Positions 48,000 to 60,130 of a stretch of DNA of 64,000 nucleotides are shown piece by piece. Position numbers and translations under genes: made by a program. Under the pieces are notes generated by a model. It saw only the letters and a list, made by a program, of their open reading frames with translations, searched no databases and was not told the origin of the DNA. The stretch comes from Angiostrongylus vasorum (lineage: Eukaryota > Nematoda > Chromadorea > Rhabditida > Metastrongylidae). Location of the stretch: the NCBI GenBank assembly GCA_018806985.1, contig JADANN010000375.1:558001-622000 (forward strand), given 5' to 3'. Position 1 is the first letter of the stretch, and every line of letters starts with the position of its first letter.

Positions 48000-49560
48000 A
48001 TTACTTTTCTTGATGAGCAAACACGAAGTTGCTTTTACAGCATTTTTTTAATTCACAATAACTAACGTTTCAGCGCTTTCGCCTTCTGCAGGACCCAAAA
48101 TGGTCAAACTGACATGAACTCCACTCAGCAAAACAGTTTCGCAACCTCAGCGGACAAAACTTAACACATAAGTTTTCATTCGTTAAATAAACAGCTTCTT
48201 TCGAACACTTGTTGTTTCGCTCTTTGTGAACCAACCAGTTATTTTGGGCATACCAGCCACACAAAGGCTTAAATGGGTGAGGAATGTGCCTGGCTCGGGG
48301 AAAAAATCGACGTGATATATTGGACGTGGGTCGTGTGTTGTCACAGGGCGCTCCTCCTTGTGGTTCAATTCGGTATTTTTTAAGAGTTTTAAGCACTGAT
48401 TTTTTAGATTCCTGTGCAATTCTCTCCGTTATTTTTTCGGCGTCCTATGCGCGCCTAGTGAGTGTTTTTTTCTATGGACTCAGAGTGGTCTACTCGTTCT
48501 GCCAACCTATTGTCTCCACACGCTTCACGAGAGATTAGGTACCGTAGCCGAACTCATGCAACTACGTCTCTACCGTTGGGGCATATTTTGCAATTTTTGC
48601 TTTGTGCGCAGGCGCTCATACAGGCGGTTACGAACTAGTTGGCGTTCCAGAGTGCTAGGTGGTATTCCAATCACTGTTGCCGACTTCTGTGAAGCGGCCA
48701 CTTTTTAACCAAAGTTTTGTAGCTGCACTTGTCTCGTTCTGAAGGGCATAGCATGGACCTTACTTTCGCGAGAATTTTCGCTTGGAGGAGAGGTTTCTAC
48801 TCTACGTCTATCTCGAGAAGCTGCAATTTCGTAGCCATTGGAAATGGTTATTTGCCGCGCCAATTTCAGAGGTTCCTCCTTCTGCTCTCTTGTTGTGCAC
48901 ACTATGGAGGTTGTTTGAAACATGTTTCTCCCAGGTGATCTTTTTCTGCGTGAGCGACGACAAGAAAGTTGATAAACCAGTATGTTTTTATTACTTGAAT
49001 TTCGGTGCTACTTCATTATATAGCCGTTTTCCCATAGGTTGATTTGAACATTCAGAAATCGAAGTCAATTTTCCTTCGATTTATCTCAGTTAAATGTTGT
49101 GCACTCTGACTGTGCGTTCAACTCAAAATATTTGTTCAACTTCTTCCATGTGGAGCAGGTGGCAACACAGTCATGTGTAAATATACAGCATAGGAATGGC
49201 CAGAGATCGATTTCTGGTGCTTCCGGCCTAGACATACATGCAGTGGCAAGGCTTGTTGCCATTGTTAACCCTCTTATTTGGGCGCAATATTTTCCAGATC
49301 AACTGAACATTGAGCAGTTCAGGTAGAGGGCCAAGAACTGCTGAACTGCTGCTCTTTCAGCATTTTTAAGTAGATACGTTACCTTTTGGTCATATAACAC
49401 CTTCATGACTCTGTAGTCAATCGGTGGCTTCTCGAACACAGATTTCATTCCGAGGCTGGTCCTTGGATAGGTATTCTCTGATACACTTGCAAAACCTATC
49501 TCGGACGGTGGAGCAGAACCATTTAATACAAAAAAAACATTAAAAAAAGTCACAGATACA
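48000..49560 (-). mobile_element. Penelope-like element, heavily decayed copy
   Basis: It aligns in order with the 52.9-54.3 kb element: end motif at 48061-48095 (minus strand GCAGAAGGCG...GAAACGTTAG), GIY-YIG region at 48400-48600, linker with a segment matching the charged loop, and the reverse-transcriptase side at 49000-49330. The reading frames are destroyed. Confidence 0.55.
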
Positions 49561-50214
49561 CACTTTATCTATCAAACTAAATCGTGCTGAAAGATGGCAA
49601 CATCCTGGTTAGATAATAAACGAATTTCTGTTTCAACTTTTCAAAGAACAAGGGAGCACGCACACAGAAGGACATTGTCAAAATGAAAAGGCTAGAGAGG
49701 CATGGCGAAAATGTGAGGGAACCGATTAATAGCATAACCTCGAGAAATAAGTACGTCGTGTCTCTTGCACGATCTCACTGAGCGTACATCTTGAGTTAAT
49801 GCGCATTTCCATGACACGCGGTCCGACGAGCCCGACAAGAAAAATGGCCACAGTCAGGATGAGTAACTATCACTTGCTCATTACCAGTATTCCTCCATAT
49901 TCTTCACATTATACTTGGGTTCATAAGCATTTGTGGACTTTATTGTATCACAATTGTTGTATTAATATTAATGCTGTTCTGATAAAGGTGATACATAATT
50001 TTTATGGGTGGCGTAGCTGCAATTTATGAAGAAGACGCGCGTGTGTGACTCGACATTCAATAAAAGACTGTAGTCAGCTGATTGGAAAGTACACGGTAGT
50101 TGGTTAGGAGCTGCCACCATAAAATAAGCTCCACATCTTCACTGGAAAAATCTGTCAACTCAACCGTGAACGAGTCCGTTTTTCAGCTTTACAGCCGAAC
50201 AAGCCATAAGTATG

Positions 50215-51005
50215 TATGAAGAGCGAAACACAGAGAAAAAAAACTGGGCCTTATTTTTCTTAATGTTAAACGTCCTCGGCTGGGCAGCGTTGGGTAGGAC
50301 GAGTGCGGAGGAACTTCTAAAATTTCAAGGGCATTCTAGGTCGAAACTTCGTCGGACTACGGTGCCGACCTGTGGCTACAATGGACTTCAACTTGAACCT
50401 GAATTCTCTCTTGAAGAACGGATGGGGGCGGGCTCAAATGAAAAGGTACGCTCCGGAAGAGACGAGAAGACACCGCACATTCAACGCAGTCTATGACACT
50501 GTTCCTCGGAAATGTTGAAGTACAGAAGTCGGCGGTGTTGTTGGCATTCTCTTCAACACGAGTTTGGATATAAACATACGTTCATATAAACAACTAATAA
50601 CCCGAGACGGACGCTTACGGTTGGAGAGATGTGGACTAATATCAATTTTCACAATCTTCGTCGTCTCCACACCAAGACATCAAGTTATAGCAATCACGAA
50701 GTTGATCCCTCTCTATGGACCTGAAAAAGTTCTATATAGAATATCACACATTTCTTAAAGTCACCATTGGAGATGGTAAGGCTAGGGCTAGTTAGACTCC
50801 GAACACTGTCTAAAGAACGTCACATCGAGGACCCACGGAATAGAATGAGAGAAGCAGGGTGAGCGGTTGCCTCAGTTTGCCGTGACGATCAAGAGCATGC
50901 ATGGTAACTCACAATTCCAGATGCTCCCATCTAATCGCTAAACCTGATAGTCCCTCAGTGGGAAGTACTATAACAAAATACATCACAACAAAGCAAAATA
51001 AAAGT
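50215..51005 (+). mobile_element. LINE fragment, 5' and endonuclease region
   Basis: Degenerate copy of the segment at 55920-56710: it shares WAALGRTSAEELLK versus WASLGRTGTESLLK and the GVGGVGVL endonuclease block. It is interrupted at about 51005 by a Penelope-like insertion and resumes at about 52160. Confidence 0.65.
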
Positions 51006-51111
51006 TTCAGTAAATCAATTTATATGATCTTATGAAGTGATCTTGTTAAGCTGATGCGAGGTTGGTGTAAGTTTCCGTTGTCGTTGTTGTTGTTAGTATT
51101 GTTGGTCGATG

Positions 51112-51146
51112 GCTGACATTTCGGCGATTTCGCCTTCCTCAGAGCC
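51112..51146 (-). ncRNA. Hammerhead-ribozyme-like motif
   Basis: Minus strand: CTGAGGA, stem GGCG-AAAT-CGCC, GAAATGTC. The core is complete except for a changed base in stem III. Confidence 0.5.
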
Positions 51147-51880
51147 TGAACGTACGTTACAGTAGTCTTACATTCGGTGAAATATTTACAGTATTAATGG
51201 AGATCAAACTTTTAAATAAACGCCACATTGGCGAAAAAGACTACTCATCATGCTCATATGAGTGGGACTACTCAAGCGTTGTTCACATGGGGTTGCAACC
51301 GAGACCCACGTAGGTCAAAAAATCATTTTGAAATAAGACAAAAGCTCACGTCTTTTCCGTTCATCTTTATACTTGGTGTCATGTAAGTCATGCGGTGAGG
51401 AATGTTTTGGGAAACGGGTAGACCGCTTTATATCCGCATAAAAGAGCACCTAGATGGGAAAGCCAAAATTCGCCAGAGCACTCCTCTAGGTACACGTAGG
51501 GCACAAAAGCACAAAGCGATGATTTTGAAGTTAATGTTCGGATCCTAGGGCAGGAATCAAAAACATGAACGTGCAAGACTCTTGAGGCGTTTTGGATAAA
51601 TTTCAAAAAACCAAAGATGAACCGGAAAGACGAATGCTTCACTATCAAACGTGACCTGGTGCCTTATTTCAAAACGATTTTTTTGACTTGGGTGGGTCTC
51701 GCACACTATCCCATGTGAACAACTCGATGGCAATCCCACTCGTAACAGCACGGTGAGTGGTTTTTTGATCAACATGGTGTTTATTTATAAGTTTGATCTT
51801 CATTAATACTATAGATATGTTATCGAATATAGTGCTACTGTTTGGCTTTTCGGCTGTGGACCACCTATAGTGATCATCGG

Positions 51881-51914
51881 CTCTGATAAAGACGTAGACG
51901 TCGAGACGTTAGCC
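51881..51914 (+). ncRNA. Degenerate hammerhead-like motif, second sequence type
   Basis: CTGATAA, a four-pair stem GACG/CGTC, then GAGACGTT. Related to the motifs at 42547-42585 but with core changes. Confidence 0.35.
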
Positions 51915-51984
51915 GAGATAAATACGTCGTTTGTCAACCTCGTGTAAGCTCAGCAGTCTAAAAAATATGTTGAGAAGGCTACAC

Positions 51985-52018
51985 GCTCTGAGGAAGGCGG
52001 AATCGCCGAAACGTCAGC
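51985..52018 (+). ncRNA. Hammerhead-ribozyme-like motif, best preserved core
   Basis: CTGAGGA at 51988-51994, stem GGCG-GAAT-CGCC, GAAACGTC. All positions conserved in hammerhead cores are present; downstream of the GIY-YIG remnant on the same strand. Confidence 0.55.
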
Positions 52019-52154
52019 TTTCGAGCAACAACGCTAACAACAACGACAACGAAAACTTGTAGCAACATCGCATCAACTTAACAAGATCACTTCAAAAGAT
52101 CATATGAAAAAAACATGTCAACTACTTGTGCCGAGGCTCATAGAAAGTCGGTCT

Positions 52155-52870
52155 TTTGAATTACTAAAAATTTTGACTAATCGATCTCGCTGTTTTCGTA
52201 AGATTTTGCACACCGTCAAACCATCGCCTTCTTCATGCAGAACTTCAGTTTTCGCGAAAAGGAGGGAAAACTGTTAAGTTCAAAAAGATTGATCACAAAA
52301 CAACCATAAGATACGACTTATTCAGCTCCTTAGTCTGTCATTGGAAGGTGCCGTTCTTGAGCACATCGGCGAGGAACACGACCAGCTTTCGAAACATCTC
52401 CACATTAGGGCTATGAAAGCTGAAAGTTTAGAAATCGCAAGGAGATGTCTGTCTCCGGAAACAGTTGAGCTAGCACACCAACGCAGAAACGCACAAGCCA
52501 TAGGTAACTATTAATCCACGTCCGAACTTGAAAAACCCTGCAAAAGGCGATCATAGAAAATCTTAAAGATAACATATCAGGAGTTATGGTTGAAGCTACG
52601 CAGGCTTGAAGGAGCATTCGCAAGGCCCATCGAAACTTCTCCAACTGCAAAACTAAGATAATTGCACTCCGTCGTCCAAACTAAACAGTTAAAGCTTCCA
52701 GAATGACAATGGAGGGAATCGTTCCCGGTTACTGCTCAGATCTCCTCAAGACCCACTTTCTCCCTGTCCTCATGTAAAATAAAGGAGGATGGATATATCG
52801 TTCCCAATATCGACTTTCTATTAACCTCAGCAATGGATTATGAATGCGTCGTTTTCTTGTTCAGCAATAG
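52155..52870 (+). mobile_element. LINE fragment, continuation after a nested insertion
   Basis: Resumes the LINE at the point equivalent to 56740 (CTAATCGATCTCGCTGT versus CTAACCGATGTCGCTATT) and runs to the segment equivalent to 57300 (AAATAAAGGAGGATGGATAT). It is cut off at about 52870 by the next Penelope-like element. Confidence 0.65.
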
Positions 52871-52928
52871 CAGGTTGTTATAGAGCATACATTTATTTCC
52901 ATACAAAAAACACGCAATACAATAGTGG

Positions 52929-52968
52929 CTGACGTTTCGGCAGTATCGCCTTCCTTCTTCAGAGCCTG
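52929..52968 (-). ncRNA. Hammerhead-ribozyme-like motif, 3' end of Penelope-like element
   Basis: The minus strand has CTGAAGA (core CUGANGA), a stem GGC/GCC with loop GATACT, then GAAACGTC and AGCC. GAAA followed by ACGU can form only a two-pair stem III, as in the minimal hammerheads described for Penelope-like elements. A short insertion precedes stem II here. Confidence 0.55.
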
Positions 52969-55411
52969 GAAGGGCATAACGATATGCAATTTACCAGGCC
53001 AAACGCTTCAATAACACATATAAAAAAGACGAAAGTCTCTATGGCAATTACATGATCAACAGCATCTCGAAAAACACACTGCTTTTAACGTGGCTTTCAC
53101 TGAGAAGGATTAGAACAGCTGATTATAGTCACATTTAGCTGACGACCGCACCATCCCAAATCAAAAATTGATGCGAAGACACGGGGCCAGGTCGCTTGTA
53201 CCTCTGGGCATTCCCCCCTTGCGATCCATTGTAAGGTTCTCGGTATTTATCAAAAAGCCTCAAGAAGTTTTCGCGCTGGTGTTTTAGTCTCCTGTGCAAG
53301 GATATTGACTTTTACTTCAAAATCGTCCCCCGCTGTGCTTTTGTATCCTATACGTGCCTAGTGGGGTACTTTGTCTTATTTTTCGTTTGCCATCTAGATG
53401 TTCTTTTATACGGATACACAAAGGCCTGCCCGTTTCGCCAATATATTCATCTCCGCAATTATTACAAGAGATCAGGTATATCGTACCTGAACTCATGCAA
53501 TCACCGTCCCTGCCGTAAGGGCAAATTATGCAGTTTGGTGTTTCACATAGACGGTCACACACGCGGTTACGAGCTAATTGACGACGTAGAGTATCCCTGT
53601 GGTATTTCAATTATCGCTACCGATCCCTATAGACCTGCGCTTCTTAAGCATCGTTTTTATAACTACGCTTACATCATCGCTAAGAAAGGTCAGCATAAAC
53701 AGGAGTTTCGTTTGGTCAACTGTTTCGTTTTGGCGCGTCTTCTCCTTCTAAACTTATTCGTGTGGTTACTATATTGTAGGCATTGGATTGGAGGCTGCTA
53801 TTTGCCGAGCCAGGTCGTGCGATTTCTCCTTTAGTTCCCTCTTCGTGCACACAAAGGTCGCTGTTCGAAACATGTTTCTCACAATCACCCTCTTTGCTGG
53901 TGAGGGTGAGAAAAAATGAAATGAAAAAGGATGTCCTTATTATTTAGTTCTCAGCACCACTTTGCCATGTAACCCCTATCTAATGAGTAAATTTGAACGT
54001 TAATGAATGGAAGCCAATTTTCATTCGGTTTCTTCCGGTTGAATTTAATGTACTCGGACTGGCTAGTCAATAATTCAAAGTATTTGTCCATCTCCTCCTG
54101 AGTAAAGAAGATGACAAAACAATCATCTATATATCTGCAATAGAGTAACCACCGGAGATCGATAACAGGGGCTTCTATTTTAGACATTAATGCAATAGCG
54201 AGAGTTGGTGCCAACAGCTGTCCCATTGCCAGCCCTCTCATTCGCGCGTAATAATTTCCAGACTATCTGAAAATTGAGCATTTTAGGCACTCTTTTAAGA
54301 GAGCCATAAGCTACTGAATAGGGAAGCCATGCATGTGTATTCCTTCTTCATGTTCAACAAGAAGTTCGTGGTTGGCTAGCATTGCGGAGTCACTCGATAT
54401 GTTGGTGTGCAGCGCGGTAACGTCGAAGGACTCCATCACGTGCGCGTTACTGGGAGACGCGTTACGTAGACGTTCTAATAACATTTGGATGTTTGTGAGG
54501 TGAGCTGGAATTGGTTAAGCAACTGGGTAAGTATTAGGCTTAAGAACCAGGTTATTCTATCCGTTGGCCCGTCTACACAGCTGATGATGGGTCTGACCTT
54601 AAATGATGAAGGATTGGTTGACTCAAGATCATCAGGTGATACCAACTTATGTGTTTTAATAAGTAGGCATAAGACAGGACATGTTGGTTTATCGATTTTA
54701 AGGTGAGAAATAATCGATGGTTTTAAACCTGCAACCTTTGCCACACTGAACAATTGATCGTTTAGCTTTCAGTATTGTCTTTAGTATTCTTTTTTCAGAC
54801 GATGAGCGATAAAGGGTAGCATCACTAAGGTGTTCTTCCGTTATCTCAACATCTAACTGGCGAGGAATAACGACGAACTCTCCCTTTTTGCCACTAACTG
54901 ATAGTCTAATAGTCCTCGAATTTATTAAATCCCTAATTTCTCGCACACCGCATTTTTGTGCAGCTATGAGGTTAGAAATATAGTTTCTTTCGCCATACGG
55001 GCAAAGGCGTTTCGTCCGAAAACGTGCGAAACCTTGCATTAATTTCTACGCTGGAGTCCCGTTGTATGAAGAACGCTCTGGTGAAAGGATATAGTGGCAA
55101 TAGCGTCATTTCTTCATTTCTATTTCCATGTAATGTTTTTATGGTCTTATAGCGGGGTCGATCTTAAAGTCCATACAAGCGTCGTGCGACCCTATCCACG
55201 ATTGTTTTAGAAATGGGTTGTGGCGCTGAAAAACTTGAGCCCTATTCTAGTAGTGAGCGTGCGTTCTCAGGTATGGCTACCTTCCAAGTACGGTGACCTT
55301 AGATCTTCTTGGTGCATGATCAACGCTATTTAGACTATTATCAAAAAGCGTAAACAATTTGTTGCGGCTGTTTCTTGAATACCCTCATCGTGTGTCATTA
55401 TACCCTTTCAC

Positions 55412-55445
55412 GCTCTGAGGAAGGCGATACTGCCGAAGCGTCACC
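55412..55445 (+). ncRNA. Hammerhead-ribozyme-like motif, inverted copy at the other end
   Basis: Plus strand: CTGAGGA, GGC-GATACT-GCC, GAAGCGTC. The last core base is G for A. It is inverted relative to the reverse transcriptase. Confidence 0.5.
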
Positions 55446-55499
55446 TACTGTTGTATTGTGTTTTTGTATGGAAGTAAATGTATGGCGTATAGTAACCTC

Positions 55500-58400
55500 C
55501 ACGGAGGTCCCTCATAAAAGGGATCTCGAGCCGGTTACTGGCGAGGGCTACGTGGCGCATCCCCATTTGCTGGATAGGGGGCTAATCGCAGACCAAAAGC
55601 GACCGCATGTTTCCAAGACGCAGGTTGATCAAGGTGATGGACTCCCTGTTTTACTGCACTGATTTGGCACATACTTTCTGTATTTACGAGGCGTGTTCAT
55701 GCATGGGTGTGTGGGTGCGTTCTAGTTTATGCAGATTGTATTCTACGAGTCAATTCGGCCAAAAAGCCTGCAATCAAGTGACAGGGAAGTATATGGGAGG
55801 CGGTTAGGAGTCCTTTCCAATAAATAAGCTCCATGTCCACTCTGGAAGAGCCTGGCAAGCTACCCGTGAGTATACCAAGCCCCCCCACGTTCAGAGCCCA
55901 GCAAGCTATACGTGAGTATCCAAAAGCTAAAAACAGTGAAAGAAATGGGCCTCATTCCCCTTGCCGCGAAAGGCCTCCCAATTTGGCATCGTTGGGTAGG
56001 ACGGGTACGGAGAGCCTGCTAAAATCTCAGGGCCAATGGAAGCTACCTGGATTGCAAAGAACTAAGGTGACGATGATCTGTACCTACAATACACACACAC
56101 TTGCATCCGAGTCCTCGATAGAAGACTGGCTCATGCAAACAAGAAGGATAAGGTACGACGTCATCGGCGTGGCCAAGACGATAAGACGCCACCCATTCAA
56201 CCACGTCTATGACACCGGAGAAGAACTGTTCCTCGGAACATGCGACAGTAGAGGAGTCGGCGGCGTCGGCGTTCTCGTCAACACGAGTTTGTCCATGAAA
56301 ATCGATTCATTCGAGACAGCTTACAACCCGAATCGGACGTTTACGATTGAAAAAGATGTGGGTCAATACCGGCCATGACAATCTTCGTCGTTTACGCGCC
56401 GACATTAAACTATGACGAAGAAGAAGTCAAAGCGTTCTATACGGACTTGGACAAGTTCTACAGAGAAAACCATACATTCTTCAAAGTCACCACTGGAGAT
56501 TTCAACGCTAAGGTTGGACCAAGAAGAACGTCTGAAGAACGTTACAATGGGACCCAAGGATTAGAATGGAACAAACTGAGCGGCTCTCAGAGCTTGTCAT
56601 GACGACGAAGACCATCCATGGTAACTCGCAATTTCAGAAGCCCCAGCCTCAACGCTAGAAGTGAGAGTCTCTTAGTGAAAAGTATCATAACGAAATAGAC
56701 CACATCATTGTAAACCGAAGGTTTTTGCCTAACCGATGTCGCTATTGTCCCAAAATTTTACACGGGACCAGACCACCGCCTCCTTCGTGCAAGATTCTAT
56801 TTCTCGCAGAAAGGAGAAAAAAGCCAGTGAAATCGAAAACCAAAATCCCAGAGCCACCACAAACTGGGACTTATTTAAGTTGGCTGTTGGGAAGATGCCG
56901 TTGTCGGTAACATCGACGAGGAATACGATCGGCTCATTCAACATCTTCACGTTAGCGCTATGAAAGCTGAGAGTTCGAAAGTCACCAAGAGACGTCTGTC
57001 TACAGAAATTCTCGAGCTGAACTACAGTCCGAATTTGCGAAAATAGTGCAGACAAGTGATAAAAGAAGATCTTAAACAGGGAAGAGCAGCACAAATGATC
57101 GAAGCTGCAAAGGCTGGGAAAAAGCATTCGCGAAGCTCACCGAAGCTTCGCCATTTACAGGACCATGATGGTTACACTCCGATGCCCACACGGAACAGTT
57201 ACAACGTCCAGAAAGGCAATGGAGGAAATCATTCACGAATACTACTCAGATCTCTTCGATTGCCACGTCCACCTTCCGTCACATGAAATAAAGGAGGATG
57301 GATATGTTGTACCACCGGTTCTCCCTTCGGAAATCCGACATGCTATTTCGTCAATAAGAAATCGAACAGCACCAGGTCCGGAGAGAATAAGATCTGAACA
57401 CTTGAAGAACGTTCCGCAAGTCCTCGTAAACATACTGGCTTGGCTCTTCACACGTTAGCTGTCTAAATGTAAGGCCCTTGCTCAGTGGGAGACCAGCAAA
57501 ACCGTGTTAATGTTCAAGAGTGGTGAACTCCACGATATCGGCAACTGTCCCCCAATCTGCTTGCTGTCTGCCGTCTGCAAACTTTTCACTGAAGTCAGGA
57601 AGTCAGTTCAGAAGTCACCGAAGTTTCACTGAAGTCTAAACAGGTCTGACAGAATATTGGACGAAGGGCAACCATGTGAGCAAACAGGGTTTCGAAAAGG
57701 ATTTAGTACATGGACCACATCCATGCTATAACAAGACTCATTGAAGTATAGTGAGAGTACAAAAAGACCGCTCTGTCTCACTTTCATCGATTTAAAGAAG
57801 GCCTTTGACTCAATTGAGATAGAGGCGCTCATAGAAACCTTTGATAGTTGGGGAGTCTCCACTCACTACATAAAGTTTCTTCGTGAGTTGTACAAAGATT
57901 TCACAACCAAGATATAACCATTCTACAGCGAGATTAACGTCGACGTCAAAAGAGGGGTTAGGGAAGGCGATACTATCTCACCAAAATTATTCACCGCCAC
58001 CCTTGAGAACGTCATGCGAACATTGGAATGGGATAATATGGGAGTGAAAATCGATGGTCGGCGGTTACCTCATCTTCGCCTTGCTGATGACATCTTATAA
58101 CACCAAACATTAGCCAAGCGGAACGTATGCTTGCCGACTTTGATAAAATCTGTGGAAAGATTGGTCTTCGACTAAATCTTACAAAAACGATGTTCATGAG
58201 GAACGGACTGGTTTCGTATGCCCCATTCACGCTCAACGGAACGAATATCTCTGAATGCTTCAGTTACGTCTATCTAGGTCGCGAAATCAACACGATGAAC
58301 GACAGCAAGGGAGTTGGGTAGAAAGAAAAGAGCGGCTTGCGAAGCTTTCAAGGGGTTCGAGGGAAGTACTGAAGAGAACAAGGAGCACCCGACTCCGTGC

Positions 58401-58925
58401 CCACCTTTTCGACTCAACGGTACTTCCTGGCCTAACGTATGCGTCAGAAACTTGGTCGCTGCGTAAGCAGGATGAAAGATCACTCAGCGTTATCGAACGC
58501 GCAGTCGAAAGGGCGATGCTAGGAGTATCCCGTTCCACACACGTAAAGGGATGGGATCCGAAGCTCCGATCTGCGTCAACGATCAAAAAATCAAAGATGC
58601 CGTTCTGTTTGCCAAACAGACGAAGATAAGATGGGCCGGACACATAATGCGTATGAATGACAACCGATGGACAAGAGCTGTTAGTGACTGGATTCCTCGG
58701 GACGTCAAACGTACTGCAGTAAGACCACCGACGAAATGGTCAGAGTTCTTCACGAAGAGCCTAAAAGAAAGATATGATGCTCGACGAGTCTCTAGAGCGA
58801 GCAGAACCCACTGGACTACTCCTGCACGCGACAGGAAAAAAAAATGGAAGATTTACTGGCGCCCGCTTGAGTCACTCGACGATCAACGGGACTGCAGGTG
58901 ACACAGGTGATAACAACCTCGCGAA
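55500..58925 (+). mobile_element. LINE-type non-LTR retrotransposon, degenerate, near full length
   Basis: Order of parts: a 5' region (55500-56070), an endonuclease domain split over two frames (56073-56378 with [20 protein letters not shown]; 56375-56602 with VYAPT and GDFNAKVG at 56495), a connector with stops (56.6-57.1 kb), and reverse transcriptase blocks (57290-57458 TAPGPERIRSEHLK; about 57785 FIDLKKAFDS; about 58080 LADDIL in place of the usual ADD). A long C-terminal part follows (58127-58901) with WAGHIMRMNDNRWTRA and RPPTKWSEFF. Apurinic-type endonuclease followed by reverse transcriptase defines LINEs. The C-terminal WAGH/RPP.KW block is common in RTE-like elements, so an RTE-like clade is probable but not proven. 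Several frameshifts and stops make it inactive. Confidence 0.85.
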
Positions 58926-58934
58926 TGCTGAACA

Positions 58935-59720
58935 AGGAAAACCATGGGTATATCGTTCCAGCGGTTCTCGCTTACTGAAACCCGCCATGTCATCTCATCA
59001 GTGAAAAATTGAGCAGCACCTAGTCCAATGATCCCAACCCCTAAATACCTTCCACCAGTCCTCACCAACGCACTTTCTTGGCAGCTCACTTGTTACCTGT
59101 TAGAATGCAAATTTTTTCTAACATGGGGGACCAATAGGACCGTGTTATTGCTCAAGAAGCGAGTCCTTCACGATATCGGAAACTATCGCCAAATCTGCTT
59201 GTTGTCTATCGTCTATAAACTCTTCTCTTGAGTCATCCCAAAAAGCATTAACGAATACTGAACGAATGACAGCCATATGAGCAAACAGGGCTTCAAAAAA
59301 GCACGCTATGTACACATGATGATAGATCACTGAGCGTCAAAGTAGCGCGGTTGGAAGAATGGTGCTAAAGTATCACGCATTAGGCAAATGAGATAAGAGG
59401 TGCTAAGCTCCGACCTACACGAACGATGAAAAATGAACGACGTCGTTCTACACGCCATTTTGACGAAAACAAGGTAGAACGGCCATATGAACGACAACCG
59501 ATGCATAGGGGTCGTTAGCGAATAAGTTTCTCGGAAAGGTAAAAGTGCAGCGGTAACGCCACCAGTCGGATGGCCGGAATTCTTCAAAAAAACCGTGAAG
59601 GGAACATATGCTGCTCGGTAAACTCTAGTGCGAGCAGAAGCCACTAGGCTATACAAGTGTGCTTGCGCTTGTTCGAGTCAATTTGAGATCAACGTCGACG
59701 GGTCAGAGAGGTAATGTTAA
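58935..59720 (+). mobile_element. Second LINE fragment, internally deleted
   Basis: It starts again inside the reverse transcriptase (an NRTVLLLKK and DIGNYRQICLLS stretch at 59130-59225), then jumps at about 59330 to the C-terminal tail (RDTLAPF/WAGH equivalent, GWPEFFKK at about 59565). The core with the catalytic Asp pair is missing. It follows directly on the longer copy, head to tail. Confidence 0.7.
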
Positions 59721-60069
59721 AGAACGGTTCCCAAAGTGGTTCATAAAGTCTCCAGCCGATACGCTTCTTCGTCCAATTTCCAACTCAGTTCTAGAATTGA
59801 CATGCCTCATTTTCTAATTTACCGACGTTCAATGAAGCAAGTTCTCGAAGCGTGATGTAGGAACCTGATGATGTCGGCGCTGGATCCACTCACTAAACGA
59901 AGCGATGGTGCTTGTAGAACGACTACTCAAGAGGTTTCGTCATTTTCAGAGAAGAAGTGATTCAAACCGATTGTCGATATCCGTTCATTCATGCCATGTG
60001 GGTTCTCGTGGTCACACGGAGTAGAGTCCAGTGGAATGCAGCGTGACTCAAGCTAAGCTCGTTCGAGAG

Positions 60070-60130
60070 GCAATATTACTATTATTATCATTATTATTAT
60101 TACCACCGTTGTTATTATCAATATTGATCA
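60070..60130 (+). repeat. (ATT)n microsatellite
   Basis: TATTATTATCATTATTATTA and further imperfect ATT/TTG units. Confidence 0.8.

Larger units (their letters stand above)
51005..52150 (+). mobile_element. Internally deleted Penelope-like element with inverted ends, inside a LINE
   Basis: Ends 51018-51150 and 51985-52110 are inverted copies of one another, with GTTGTT/AACAAC-rich stretches and hammerhead-like motifs. Inside, only the end of a GIY-YIG nuclease is left (about 51400-51530, plus strand: ETGRPLYIRIKEHLDGK). LINE sequence matches on both sides, so the element inserted into an existing LINE. Confidence 0.7.
52878..55505 (-). mobile_element. Penelope-like retroelement with GIY-YIG endonuclease and inverted ends
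   Basis: Minus-strand parts in order: N-terminal region (55039-54698), early reverse-transcriptase blocks (54753-54475, LIKTHK and KVRPIISC), a linking stretch with FDVTALHTNI and two stops, the core (54241-53951) with RGLAMGQLLAPTLA and CRYIDDCFVI (YIDD near 54133-54122), and a GIY-YIG nuclease (53610-53317) with GTIYLISC and DEYIGETGR. A YIDD reverse transcriptase followed by GIY-YIG is diagnostic of Penelope-like elements of the endonuclease-bearing group. Two or more frameshifts inactivate it. Both ends carry the same sequence in inverted orientation (52880-52970 and 55405-55500), each with a hammerhead-like motif. The left end is inserted in LINE sequence. Confidence 0.85.

Noticed and set aside
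53361..53834. 157-codon open frame on the plus strand
   Set aside because: Antisense shadow of the GIY-YIG part of the Penelope-like element; the minus strand has the recognisable domain.
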